Positions 27,445 to 36,537 are shown, counted from the first letter of the stretch. The stretch: 64,000 nucleotides of DNA from Roseobacter weihaiensis (GCF_020622345.1 NZ_JACNMO010000003.1:186001-250000); one strand, 5' to 3'. The notes: generated from the sequence alone by a model not told the origin. Numbers and translations: made by a program.

Positions 27445-28104
27445 CTACTGCCAGCGGGTAAAGGGCACCTCGGCCTGACCTTCGGTTTCGGGCTGAAGTG
27501 TCGCACAGGACAGGCCGCCGCCTGCCGCCACACAGGCGATATCGCGGCGGTGGATATAGCCGCCATCGCTGCAGGCCAGATTGCCGCCTTCGCCCAGAAT
27601 CAGCCGTGCGGGACTGTCGATGCGGGCCTCGACCGGCCCCTCGCAGGTGGACCCGTCATCGCCCTGCATGATCTGCTTGCCACGCCCCTGAGTGTCAAAG
27701 CACATGCTCCAGGTGGGGTAGGAAATCACCTTACCGGTATCCACGTCGCGGGTCCGGTAGCTGCTGCCCAGCGACCAGCAGCCGTAAAGGGCTTCCAGAT
27801 CGCCGCCCTCAAGCGCCATCCGGGTGATCGGCGCGGTGGAAGATGGCGGTATCGCGTCGCACTGACGCGCGGCCAACACGCGCTCGTTGCGCAGAATCTC
27901 AGCCCTCAGCCCGGCGCGGCGAGCCTCCAGTGCCACCAACTCGGCCTGCAACGCAAGTTCCGCTTCTGTCGGACAGCCATTGAGGGCGGACAGAAAATCC
28001 GACCGGACCGCACAGCTTTGCAGGGCAGCGTAGCCCGCCGCCCCACTGGCCGCGACCAGAACCGCAGCGCCGAGAATGGAAAAGACTTTCAGCACAGGCG
28101 TCAT
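27445..28104 (-). CDS. Membrane-anchored coiled-coil protein with Cys-rich C-terminal domain, SrfA-related
   Basis: Unrecognised as a named family. The 219-residue product has one N-terminal membrane segment (about 6-28), then a cysteine pair (SCAVRSDFLSALNGC), a Glu/Ala/Leu-rich coiled coil (about 46-80) ending in RQCDAIPP. A globular extracytoplasmic domain follows, with Cys and Trp residues (GCWSLGSSYRTRD, WSMCFDTQGRG, CSDGGYIHRRDIAC). The TM-Cys-coil-Cys order is the same as in the middle of the SrfA-like protein at 42384-43658. It lies next to the paralogous secreted pair and belongs, by position, to the same locus. Function unknown. Confidence 0.75.
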   Translation of the reverse strand: MTPVLKVFSILGAAVLVAASGAAGYAALQSCAVRSDFLSALNGCPTEAELALQAELVALEARRAGLRAEILRNERVLAARQCDAIPPSSTAPITRMALEGGDLEALYGCWSLGSSYRTRDVDTGKVISYPTWSMCFDTQGRGKQIMQGDDGSTCEGPVEARIDSPARLILGEGGNLACSDGGYIHRRDIACVAAGGGLSCATLQPETEGQAEVPFTRWQ

Positions 28105-28239
28105 GGAGCTTCTTTCTCACTTGCCACAAAAGACGGTATGGCATCCGCCGACAGATCGACCCCCGATGGCGTAAACCAATTGGACAAATGTCCCCCCAGA
28201 GGCCATTCTGACCAGAGCAACCTAAGCGGATTTTCATGG

Positions 28240-29133
28240 ATGCGTAAACATTTAACGGCGCTCTTTGCGGTTTTTACCCTTTTGCTGGGTGCGATGGCGG
28301 CACAGGCAGATCAAAAGCGCGTTTTGTGGTGGGATGGCTCGCCCCCTTATGACGGGGCCACCAACCGCCAGGACCGCGAAGCCATGGCCCGCTACATTGG
28401 CAGCTTTAACGGCGGCGCGGATTACAGCGTCACCTTTCAGCATTCGACGCGCCGGGGCGATCTGGCCGCGGCCCTTGCAGGGGCGTCCTATGATATCCTC
28501 GTGCTCGATGTCACAACGACCTCGGCCAATTTCACCAATGCGGACCTGAATGCATTGCGCGGCCATTATCAGAGCGGCAAGCGTGCGCTGATGCTCGATG
28601 GCACGCTCTGGGTGCGCAATGCCCGGCCCGGCCCGATGACGCTCTTTCCCGGCCCCAATGGGGCGAGCGCGGCCCTGCTGATGAACCAGATGCAGGCGCT
28701 CGCGGATGCAGGCGGTGGCATTCTGATCGGCACCGATCACACCGAATTTCAGGTCGGCGCCAACCAGTTGCTGGGAGCCATCCTGCCACAGGCCCGGTTT
28801 TCCGGCAGAACCAACCCGTCGCGCGATGGAGCATTTCTGGGCAACAGCCTGCTGAATGCCGCCGTAGCGGTCAAACCTTTCGATATCCTGCGCCACTGGG
28901 AGGAAATCCCCAGTCAGGCCGAAGTGCCGGTGGGCCAGTTTACCGATTTCACAGGCGCGCCGGTCACGCTGCACGCCCTTGTCGAGACCTCCGACAAACC
29001 GGGCGGGCGGGCAAAGCGCCCCTATATCTCGGCCAGTTTCGACCCCGGCGAGGGCCGCACGGCCATTGACAGCCAGGTCGACCCGGAACCGGTCAAAGAC
29101 TACATGCCAACCCGCAAAAGCTTAGGAAACTGA
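28240..29133 (+). CDS. Secreted protein of unknown function, first of a tandem paralogous pair
   Basis: A 297-residue exported protein. Signal peptide with cleavage after AQA at residue 23. The mature part has alternating strands and helices: KRVLWWDGSPP at the start, DILVLDVTTTSANF, GKRALMLDGTLWVRN and GGGILIGTDHTEFQVGANQ. This suggests a flavodoxin- or glutamine-amidotransferase-like (ThuA/GATase-like) fold; this is inference from pattern only, and no catalytic Cys is apparent. The ATG at 28240 is preceded by AAGCGGA; an ATG four bases earlier is out of frame. The stop overlaps the start of its paralogue (TGATG). It faces the srf-type operon and likely works with it. Confidence 0.8.
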   Translation: MRKHLTALFAVFTLLLGAMAAQADQKRVLWWDGSPPYDGATNRQDREAMARYIGSFNGGADYSVTFQHSTRRGDLAAALAGASYDILVLDVTTTSANFTNADLNALRGHYQSGKRALMLDGTLWVRNARPGPMTLFPGPNGASAALLMNQMQALADAGGGILIGTDHTEFQVGANQLLGAILPQARFSGRTNPSRDGAFLGNSLLNAAVAVKPFDILRHWEEIPSQAEVPVGQFTDFTGAPVTLHALVETSDKPGGRAKRPYISASFDPGEGRTAIDSQVDPEPVKDYMPTRKSLGN

Positions 29134-30029
29134 TGCACATGACGATCCGGTTTCTCGCGGCCTTGAGCTTTGTCTGGTGCGGTTTGCTGTCCGATGCCGC
29201 CCTTGCGGAGCCGATGCGGGTGCTGTGGTGGGACGTCACCGTCAACGACCCCGGTAATGAGCCTGCGTTGCGGCGCGAAATGGCGGAGTATCTCGGCAGG
29301 CTTGATGAGGGGGGCCGCTATTCGGTGGTTTACAAATATGAGCCCCGGCGCGGTGCCTTCGCCCGGCACATGGCGACAACGCCCGGATATCAGCTTATCG
29401 TCCTGACGGCTGCAAACAGGGACCGGATCTTCAATGATGACGATCTGGCGGCCTTCCAAAGCTTTTACGCCAGCGGTTCCAAAGCGCTGATGCTGGATGG
29501 CACGCTGCCTATCCGCAATGTGTCGGCACGGCGGCTCACCCAGTGGCCGGGGGTCAATAACTCCTCTGCGAACCTGCTGGAAAACCAGCTTGACGCCTTG
29601 CGTCAGGCGGGGGGCGGGCTGCTGATCGGAACAGATCACAACATCTTTCAGGTGCCGGCCAACACGGTCCTTGCGGCGATCCTCCCCCAGGCGCAATTCA
29701 GCCGCAGCACCGACCCCTCACGGGATGGCGCGTTCTTTGGCGATCTACTGCTGGCCGGAAGGGAGCCCGTCAAACCCCTGGACATTCTGCGGCACTGGGA
29801 GACGATTCCCAATCAGGGTCAGGCCCCGGTGGGCCGTTTCGTCGATTTCACAGGGCAGCCGGTAACGCTCTATGCGCTGGTCGAAGCCTCGGACAAGCCG
29901 GGAGGCGGCGAGCGCAGACCCTATATCTCTGCCACCATCGATCCGGGGACGGAGCGTTTTGACATCGCCTCCGATGTGACACCGGAAATAGACCGGATGC
30001 CGACACGTAAAAGCCTGCCCGCCAATTGA
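29133..30029 (+). CDS. Secreted protein of unknown function, second of the tandem paralogous pair
   Basis: A 298-residue exported protein, paralogue of the preceding gene. Signal peptide residues 1-25 (cleavage after ALA). Conserved with its neighbour throughout: RVLWWD, SKALMLDGTLPIRN, GGGLLIGTDHNIFQVPANT, LAAILPQAQFS, PSRDGAFFGD, KPLDILRHWE, FVDFTGQPVTLYALVE, SDKPGG, RPYISA and the C-terminal MPTRKSL. Translation is coupled to the first copy by a TGATG overlap. It ends 6 bp from the convergent operon. The strict conservation of the His-bearing and DFTG segments suggests a shared enzymatic or binding site. Confidence 0.8.
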   Translation: MHMTIRFLAALSFVWCGLLSDAALAEPMRVLWWDVTVNDPGNEPALRREMAEYLGRLDEGGRYSVVYKYEPRRGAFARHMATTPGYQLIVLTAANRDRIFNDDDLAAFQSFYASGSKALMLDGTLPIRNVSARRLTQWPGVNNSSANLLENQLDALRQAGGGLLIGTDHNIFQVPANTVLAAILPQAQFSRSTDPSRDGAFFGDLLLAGREPVKPLDILRHWETIPNQGQAPVGRFVDFTGQPVTLYALVEASDKPGGGERRPYISATIDPGTERFDIASDVTPEIDRMPTRKSLPAN

Positions 30030-30035
30030 CCCCAC

Positions 30036-31595
30036 CTATTGAACCGCCAGGGCCAGAAGCTCTTGCGGGCTCATGTCGGGCTGGTCGCGGTAAGTTTCGA
30101 GATCGCGCCAGAACAGCCGCAGCATCTCCAGAAACTGGGTTTGCTGCGCCTCGATCAGGTCCTGCGACAGGGTCTGGTAGGCGCTGTCGAGCAGCGCACC
30201 TTCCACATCCCCGGTCAAGGTCTCCAACGCAGCGCGATAGGACAGCAGATAGGTGGCCTGCCCGGCCCTGAGCTGACCCAACCGCTCCAGACTGCCGCGG
30301 AAAGCGGTCATCAACTGCAGGCGTTGATCGCCCACCGCAATCGCTGTCTGATCCCGCAAGGACCGGATGCGCAGATCAAGCTGCTGGATGGTGCGGGTGT
30401 CCTCGATCAGTGTCTCCACAAAGGCCGCCCCGCTGATCAACGTGGATTTGGCCGCCTGCCGGGTCGAGCTTTCGGCGGCTTCCTGCGCCACCCGGAAACT
30501 GAGTTGCAGATCGCTGAGCGCCTGTTTGCGGCGCGGATCGATCTCCTCTGCCAGCAAGGCCGCAAGGGCGGTCAGCGGCTCGGCGCTCTGCGAGGCTTCA
30601 TCCGTCTCCACCCGGTCCAACCAGCCATCCCGAATGGCGTCATAGGCCGCATCGGTGACGATATGCGCCCCGATCACCGGACGCAGGCCAAAGAACTCCC
30701 CACTTTGCGCGACCCCTGAGCGGGGGTTGAACATCGGATACTCGCGGCGCTGCGCGGAATAGATATTCTCCGCCGTGGTATCGATGGAGCCACCCCGTGT
30801 GACGATCCCGCCTGCCTGCCCGTGCCGGCGCCCGACGGCATTGAGGCGGAACGGCTCCAGCATCAGCTCTTCGGCGTTGCCGTAGATATCGAACAGGCCG
30901 ACAGGATTGGCCGCCCGCAGACCGACCGGGCGCAGCTTGCCGCGCCCCTGTCCGGCGGCCTGAAAATGCGCGTAATCGCCCAGCGTGCCCTGATCGAAAA
31001 ACCGGCGGCCCGGAAACAGCGTCGGATCGATCCGCGCCCCGCCGCGCGCGGCATATTCCCATTCCACCTCCGTGGGCAGGCGCACAAAGCCGGTGCGCGT
31101 GCCTTGCGACGGCAACGCGTCGCCCGCGTTCTGCATCAGCCATTCGGTCATCACACGGGTCAGATCCACCGCCTCAAACCAGCTCAGCCCGCCTTGAGCA
31201 AAGCGGTCTTTGCGCGAAAACCCCGCAGCGCAGTCACCTGTCAGGGCGCGGTATTGCGCCACGTTCATCTCGTAGCGCGCGATGTAGAAATGTGAGCCTT
31301 CGTCGGTGGTGAAAGCACCGCGCAGAAAAGCCGGGGTCAGGTAGTCCGAAAAGCCGGTGCCTTCTTCGGATTGACCGATCCGGAAAGGCCGGTCGTCGAT
31401 GGGATCAGAGATATCGACAGGCACCCCCACCCGCTGAAAGGCCATCCCGCCGCCACAGGGCAGCGGCAGGATCAGGTCAGCCCCACCGGCCGGATCAATC
31501 AGCTCATTGTCCCAGGGGGCGGGGGTTCCCGTGTCTTGCGCCAGCCCCCCACCTGCCAGGCTCAGAAATGCGAGAGCGCAGAGTATCCGTCTCAT
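30036..31595 (-). CDS. Exported formylglycine-generating-enzyme-like (SUMF1) protein with C-terminal coiled coil
   Basis: A 519-residue protein with a signal peptide (cleaved after about residue 20). It carries a FGE/SUMF1-fold domain (about 100-310) marked by RLPTEVEWEYAARGG (172-186), GLFDIYGNAEEL (233-244), RGGS (267-270) and GLRPV (303-307), then a long helical, coiled-coil-prone tail (about 340-500). The C-terminal catalytic cysteine pair of true FGE is absent between RGGS and GLRPV, so this is probably a binding or scaffold version, not a sulfatase activator. Last gene of the nine-gene operon; its ATG overlaps the permease stop by four bases. Confidence 0.85.
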   Translation of the reverse strand: MRRILCALAFLSLAGGGLAQDTGTPAPWDNELIDPAGGADLILPLPCGGGMAFQRVGVPVDISDPIDDRPFRIGQSEEGTGFSDYLTPAFLRGAFTTDEGSHFYIARYEMNVAQYRALTGDCAAGFSRKDRFAQGGLSWFEAVDLTRVMTEWLMQNAGDALPSQGTRTGFVRLPTEVEWEYAARGGARIDPTLFPGRRFFDQGTLGDYAHFQAAGQGRGKLRPVGLRAANPVGLFDIYGNAEELMLEPFRLNAVGRRHGQAGGIVTRGGSIDTTAENIYSAQRREYPMFNPRSGVAQSGEFFGLRPVIGAHIVTDAAYDAIRDGWLDRVETDEASQSAEPLTALAALLAEEIDPRRKQALSDLQLSFRVAQEAAESSTRQAAKSTLISGAAFVETLIEDTRTIQQLDLRIRSLRDQTAIAVGDQRLQLMTAFRGSLERLGQLRAGQATYLLSYRAALETLTGDVEGALLDSAYQTLSQDLIEAQQTQFLEMLRLFWRDLETYRDQPDMSPQELLALAVQ

Positions 31596-32791
31596 GTCGC
31601 CCCTTCCCGCAAGACCGTTGCCGGGTCGATCCCGAGGGCGGCCCGCGCGGCAAAGAGCGAGGAGGCGACCACAAACAGCATCACCAGCACAACGATCACA
31701 GCCCCCTGCGCCCCGGTCATCTGAACAAGGCCGCCCACGGCAAGACCTGTCTCAAAAAGCTGCTCTGCAATCAGGCTCGCCAGCCCCAGAAGCGCAAACG
31801 ACACGATCAGCGCCAGCGCCGCCGAGACCAGTGCCTGTATCAGCGGAAAAAGCCAGAGACGCTGCCCTCCCAACCCCATCAGCGCCAGCGACGCGAGCAC
31901 CTGCCGCTTGCGCTGCACCTCGCCCCAAAAGCCAAAGACCAGCGCCGCCGCCAGGCCAAGGCTCGCCACGGAGGCCGTCAGCAAAAGCGCCAGGTTGAGG
32001 TTGCGGCCCAGATTGAGCACCCCCTGCACCTCTGCCGTGCGGGCTTCGGTGCGGATGCCGAAATGGGCCTCGATCCGGTTCTGCAACGGCGCGAGGTCTT
32101 CAAGCCCGCGCGCATAGACCCGCAGCCCTTCGAAAACAGCCGCGCGCTGCGCAAAGGAGCGGCCCTCGGTAATGCCGTGCTCGGGCAAGGCATAGGCGTC
32201 GTAAAAGGCCTCGACCAGATCGAGCACCTCGATCTGCGCCAGAACCGCGCGGCCCGATACCCCGCCAGGTGGCAAAACCGAAGCCACCGCAAGCTGGACC
32301 CGCAGTTGCCGGGGGCGGTCCTCGGCCTGCGTGATGACATCGATGCGGTCGCCGGTGCTGATCTGCAACTGCTCCGCCAATTGCGCGCTGACCGCCGCAC
32401 TGCTGGCATTGAGTTGAACGCCCTCTGGCAGGTTCGGATCCCCTGCCCCGCTGGGGATCAGGATCGCATCGCGCTTTTGCCGCCCGCCGTCCAGCCGCAC
32501 GTTCACGAAATCAAACTGGCTGCGGGTCTTCAGCGTCACGAAGCCCGCCTCCGGCCAGCCGCGCACCAGTTCAGCATCGGCAGTCGTAAAGGTCGTGTTG
32601 CCGGAGGTGTCGATCTGCAAACTGCGCGGGTTGCTCAGCAACTGCCCAATGAGCGCGTTGTAGACACCATTCTTGACCCCGAAAAGCACCAGTAAGGGCA
32701 CCAGAACCCCTGCCAGCACGGCGATGTTGCAGATCAGATGGACCTTCTGGAAAAAGAGGTCCCGCAAGGCAAGGCGGAGGATCAGCATCAC
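31592..32791 (-). CDS. FtsX/MacB-type ABC transporter permease
   Basis: A 399-residue membrane protein with the FtsX-like topology: one helix at about 18-40, a large extracytoplasmic domain (about 45-260), then three helices (about 266-292, 315-345, 362-386). The ending DPATVLREG is the classic FtsX/MacB C-terminus. This family does not pump across a channel but transmits ATP-driven movement to periplasmic partners. Its start overlaps the ATPase stop (ATGA), and its stop overlaps the FGE-like gene start, so the three are coupled. Confidence 0.9.
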   Translation of the reverse strand: MMLILRLALRDLFFQKVHLICNIAVLAGVLVPLLVLFGVKNGVYNALIGQLLSNPRSLQIDTSGNTTFTTADAELVRGWPEAGFVTLKTRSQFDFVNVRLDGGRQKRDAILIPSGAGDPNLPEGVQLNASSAAVSAQLAEQLQISTGDRIDVITQAEDRPRQLRVQLAVASVLPPGGVSGRAVLAQIEVLDLVEAFYDAYALPEHGITEGRSFAQRAAVFEGLRVYARGLEDLAPLQNRIEAHFGIRTEARTAEVQGVLNLGRNLNLALLLTASVASLGLAAALVFGFWGEVQRKRQVLASLALMGLGGQRLWLFPLIQALVSAALALIVSFALLGLASLIAEQLFETGLAVGGLVQMTGAQGAVIVVLVMLFVVASSLFAARAALGIDPATVLREGAT

Positions 32792-33567
32792 CCCGACACC
32801 TCCTGTGGCGCGCTCGCGGTTTTCTGCGCCTCAAGCGGGACAAGCGTGCTCACGACATTCGGGTCATGCGGAGCCGAGGTGATCTGCAAGGCCATCCGCC
32901 GCATCGCAAAGTGCGACAGTGTCGGAAAGTCGTGGCTCGACAGCAGCGTTGCCGTCCCCCCGGCCTGCGCCGCCTCGATCAGCAGCCCCATCGCGGCCTG
33001 TGCGTTTTCAGGGTCAAGCGCGGCGGTGGGCTCATCGGCGATGACACAAAACGGGCGGTGCGCGAGGGCGCGCGCAATGGCAACCCGCTGGCGCTGGCCG
33101 ATCGACAGGGCCCCCGGACGCAGATGCGCGATCTGCGACAGCCCCAATTCCCCCAGCAAAGCACTGGCCCAATCCGGGTCCGGGCGCTTCGCAATTCTCT
33201 GACTGATCTCGACATTCTCTGCCACGGTCAGAAACGGCAGCAACCCGCCCGCCTGCGGGACAAAGCCGAAAAACCGCGCCCGCGCCTGCGCACAGAGCGC
33301 AATGGCGTTCGGGGCTTTCCAGAAGCTGTCAAAAGCCTGCGGGGCACCGGTTTCTCCCGCAAGTGGTTCGGCCCGGTACCGGCCCGCATCGGGCGCGCGC
33401 AACATGCCCAAAAGCTCAAGCAGGAGCGTCTTGCCGGTCCCCGAAGGCCCCGTCAGCCCGATCACCTCGCCCGCCGCAATCGACCACTTGCCGGCCCGCA
33501 AGGTAAAGCGCCGTTCCGCGTCCCCCAGCGTGACTGTCAGATCGTCGATGGACAGGACATAGGCCAT
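32788..33567 (-). CDS. ABC transporter ATP-binding protein (LolD/MacB type)
   Basis: A 259-residue cytoplasmic ATPase for the adjacent permease. Walker A GPSGTGKT (40-47), Q-loop VPQAGG (103-108), signature LSIGQRQR (154-161), Walker B FCVIADEP (173-180) and switch histidine H212 (SSHD) are all present, so it should be active. A tail of about 30 residues rich in Ala, Pro and Thr follows. It starts 9 bp after the vWA gene and overlaps the permease gene by four bases. Confidence 0.92.
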   Translation of the reverse strand: MAYVLSIDDLTVTLGDAERRFTLRAGKWSIAAGEVIGLTGPSGTGKTLLLELLGMLRAPDAGRYRAEPLAGETGAPQAFDSFWKAPNAIALCAQARARFFGFVPQAGGLLPFLTVAENVEISQRIAKRPDPDWASALLGELGLSQIAHLRPGALSIGQRQRVAIARALAHRPFCVIADEPTAALDPENAQAAMGLLIEAAQAGGTATLLSSHDFPTLSHFAMRRMALQITSAPHDPNVVSTLVPLEAQKTASAPQEVSG

Positions 33568-33576
33568 CCGCGCGCC

Positions 33577-35484
33577 TCAGGGCAACACGTCAAAGGGCAT
33601 GGCAAAGACCAGCTCGCCATCCGTCGCCCCCTCGTGCAGCGCCGTCCAGACCTGCGGATCAAAGAGCCATTTGCGGTATTGGGTCAGTTTCTGGCGCATG
33701 CCGTCGATGATCGACCGGCGCAGCATCGCACTTTGGGCCCAGCGGTCTTCGGTCATCTGCAACAGCTGACTGCGGTAGGGCAGCTGTTCGAGGTATTCCA
33801 GCGCGCCACCCAGCGTCTCGGCTTCGGTGTTCAGGCGGCGGTCCGGGTTGGTCGCCATATCCGCGATCACCCCCCGGACCTGCGTGAAGAAATTCAGCGC
33901 ATCATCGCCACCCTGGCTCTGCTCGCCCAACCGGATCAGATTGTCGAGCAGTTCCGCCATCGTCGCCATCTCGTTCTTGGTGATCAGCAGGCGCGGCTCA
34001 ACCGCCAGGGATTGCGGAGCCTCTACGGCCTTGTCGCTGATCCACCCGCGGATCACGTCCGGCGCTTGTGTGCCCCTTTGGGTACCGAGGTACGCCAGCC
34101 GCATGGCGCGTCCCAGCGCCACGAGGTCTTCGCCCGCCTCATCCGCACTCAGGAAAGTGTCCTCGCCCCGCGCGATCCGCACGTGATCGGTGATGGCCGT
34201 GACCAGACGGGTCGCAACACCTTCAAAGGCTTCCTCCGAGCCGCCCTCGATGGGGAAGTAATACTGCCGCCCGGCAAAGGTCGATAGCGCCCGGTACTGG
34301 CTTTCTGCGTAAGCGTGGTTTGCCTCGCCCCCGGTCGGGGTTTTCAAATGCAGGGTCATTGTGACGATGTTTTTGCCTTCCGCATCCGCCTGCAATTCCT
34401 GCACTCCGATGGGGGAGCGCGCATTGGGATCGCGCGGGTCCTTGGGGCCTGCGTCCGTGACGAGGATGATATAGCGCGCATCGATGGGGTCACCCGCGCC
34501 CTCCTGCTGCCAGTCAATCCGGTCGATCGCATCTTCGACACCGGCGAGGCTGTCCTCATTGAAGCCCGGCGAATTGGCGGTGGCCACGCGGGCATTGCCG
34601 ATGGCCGCGATCACCTCGGACTGGTCGTCGCGCCGCTTGATATCCGCCAGCACCCGCGTGCGATACTCCAGCGCCGGAACCGCGTCGGTGTTATCACGAA
34701 ACCCGATGGCGCCAAAGTTCACCAGCTTGCCGATCTCGGTGCCAGCGATGCGCTCAACGGTGTTTTTCAGCACCTTCTGCGTCCGCGCGATATAGGTTTC
34801 CATCGACTGGGTTGTATCGAGCACAAAGACGATGCCCACATCGAATGCCGCTGTGTCCTGGCCGGTGGTGTCCTGAACCTTGTTTTGCGTCTGCAAGGGC
34901 ACCGAAGCCACCTCCATCAACAGGATGTCTTCGTAGTTCAGCGGATGCAGGTCTTCCACGAAATCGAGGATCGGCATAACATAGAGATCTTCGCGAATGT
35001 TGACGTATTCCTCAGGCTCCACCGAGACAACGCCGCGGTCACCCTGCGAGATGCCCGCAGTGGCCTCTGCCAAAAGGCGCTCTTGTATCTGTGGCAGTGC
35101 CTCGTGGTTCAACAGCCAGCGCAGGTCTTCTTCGGAGCTGAACATCAACTGCCGCTCGCGCCCTGCCCCGTTGGTGAAGGCCCCGACGATGTTCTGCTTC
35201 CACTCCACCACATCCTCGGTCTTGACCCAGCCGGTCGGGTCACGGCTGACCGACGGGCCGATCTGTTTCCAGGCACCGGTGTCCGCAAAGACATAGAAGG
35301 GCTGAAAGGCCGGTATCTGATCCACAACGGGCCCGTCTGCCGCCCCGTGCAACGTTGCCGCCGGGCGGGTCAGAACACGCTGGAACACCGTCTGGGTGCC
35401 CTCCACCAGCAAGGGCTGGGCTGCAAGAGACGACCCCCAAAAAGCCACAGCAGCCACCAGCAGTGAAAAAGCCCGCAAAATCAT
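33577..35484 (-). CDS. Exported von Willebrand factor A domain protein with SH3-like N-terminal domain
   Basis: A 635-residue secreted protein. Signal peptide (MILRAFSLLVAAVAFWGSSLAAQ, cleaved near 21-23), then an SH3b-like segment (about 35-98, ending GWVKTEDVVEWK). After a linker comes a vWA domain (about 216-430) with a metal-binding DTTQS motif starting at D223 and a downstream TDAGPKD strand. The C-terminal 200 residues are helical. The frame extends to 35505, but ATG 35484 has AAGGAG at correct spacing. SH3b domains often bind cell wall and vWA domains bind proteins, so a periplasmic adaptor is likely. Part of the srf-type operon. Confidence 0.87.
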   Translation of the reverse strand: MILRAFSLLVAAVAFWGSSLAAQPLLVEGTQTVFQRVLTRPAATLHGAADGPVVDQIPAFQPFYVFADTGAWKQIGPSVSRDPTGWVKTEDVVEWKQNIVGAFTNGAGRERQLMFSSEEDLRWLLNHEALPQIQERLLAEATAGISQGDRGVVSVEPEEYVNIREDLYVMPILDFVEDLHPLNYEDILLMEVASVPLQTQNKVQDTTGQDTAAFDVGIVFVLDTTQSMETYIARTQKVLKNTVERIAGTEIGKLVNFGAIGFRDNTDAVPALEYRTRVLADIKRRDDQSEVIAAIGNARVATANSPGFNEDSLAGVEDAIDRIDWQQEGAGDPIDARYIILVTDAGPKDPRDPNARSPIGVQELQADAEGKNIVTMTLHLKTPTGGEANHAYAESQYRALSTFAGRQYYFPIEGGSEEAFEGVATRLVTAITDHVRIARGEDTFLSADEAGEDLVALGRAMRLAYLGTQRGTQAPDVIRGWISDKAVEAPQSLAVEPRLLITKNEMATMAELLDNLIRLGEQSQGGDDALNFFTQVRGVIADMATNPDRRLNTEAETLGGALEYLEQLPYRSQLLQMTEDRWAQSAMLRRSIIDGMRQKLTQYRKWLFDPQVWTALHEGATDGELVFAMPFDVLP

Positions 35485-35494
35485 ACCGATCTCC

Positions 35495-36508
35495 TTACTG
35501 GCCACAATAGTCTGCCACGGCCCCTTTGACCAATGTGTCCGTCATGCCAGCCATCCGCGCGCAAAGGGCTGCCAGTTTATCGGGCGCTTCCTGCGATCCG
35601 GCCTCTAGGGCGCGGGCGTAATACTCCGCCGCCGTGGCAGGGACGTCGGCAAAGGTCAGACCGATCTGATCTTCGATGACGGGATCGGTCGACTGGCCGT
35701 CATAGACCGTCCCAAAGAGCAACAGAGCCTCCGCATCACCCGCCGCCGCCGCGCGCTCCACCAGACCCAGAGCGGCATCCGCGCTGGCAGAACTGCCACA
35801 ACCGCGCAGAGCGGTGGCCTGGGCGGCAAAGCTCTCCAACCCCTGCAAGGCGTCGATACCACAGGGATCCGCGGGCGCTTCGGCCACGGGGTCGGGCGTG
35901 ACCACAGAGGCCGCAGGCGCCGCCACGGGTGTGGGGTCAGCTTCATTCAAGAACCAATAGGCAATCCCCGCCGCAAGCAGCACCATTGCCACGAGGCCGA
36001 TCCACATGCCTGTCTTGCTGCCCGCCGGTTCCTCCACAGCCGCATCGGTCTGATCCATGGGTTCGGGGTCGGTGACAACGTCCGGCGCATCCGGTTCTGG
36101 TTCCGGCTCGGGCATTTTCGCGGTCAGCGTCCCCTGCACCGGCGCGTCTTTGAGAGCGGCTCCCATGATCCCGCCGATCCTGGCCGCGCCCGGTGCGGGC
36201 ACGATCTCATCCGGCCAACTCACATCCTGTGAGGTATCGCCCACCAAAAGCTTGACGTTGGCGTATTCCTCGATCTGGTTGACGATTTCCGGCCCGATCA
36301 CCACCCGCACCTGACCGCTCTCGCGCAGAACCGCATAGGGGCCGAACATCACCTTGGTGGCCTGCCAGCCTGATTCCCCCAGATAGCGTTCGGAGTAGTT
36401 GTCAAAGACCGCCACCTGCGTGGTCTCCCCCGCGAGGCTCTCGTCGGAGAGGGACAATTCTGCGTATCCGCCACGCGGGTGAGCCGGATCGGGTCTGATT
36501 GAAATCAC
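35495..36508 (-). CDS. Single-span membrane protein with cytoplasmic N-terminal domain and Sel1-like periplasmic part
   Basis: Not a recognised family. The 337-residue product has a cytoplasmic domain of about 110 residues (VAVFDNYSERYLGESGW, GPYAVLRESGQVRVVIGPEIVNQIEEYANV), a Pro/Glu/Asp-rich linker, and one membrane helix (about 168-187, MWIGLVAMVLLAAGIAYWFL). A cysteine-containing periplasmic part follows, with a Sel1/TPR-like stretch (ALGLVERAAAAGDAEALLLFGTVYDG). An ATG sits at 36514 but directly against its ribosome-binding site; the GTG at 36508 lies 7 nt behind GGAGG, so I choose the GTG. It lies between srfC-like and vWA genes and probably links cytoplasmic NTPases to periplasmic parts. 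Confidence 0.75.
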   Translation of the reverse strand: MISIRPDPAHPRGGYAELSLSDESLAGETTQVAVFDNYSERYLGESGWQATKVMFGPYAVLRESGQVRVVIGPEIVNQIEEYANVKLLVGDTSQDVSWPDEIVPAPGAARIGGIMGAALKDAPVQGTLTAKMPEPEPEPDAPDVVTDPEPMDQTDAAVEEPAGSKTGMWIGLVAMVLLAAGIAYWFLNEADPTPVAAPAASVVTPDPVAEAPADPCGIDALQGLESFAAQATALRGCGSSASADAALGLVERAAAAGDAEALLLFGTVYDGQSTDPVIEDQIGLTFADVPATAAEYYARALEAGSQEAPDKLAALCARMAGMTDTLVKGAVADYCGQ

Positions 36509-36537
36509 GTGCATCCCTCCTGCAGATCAATGGGGCC

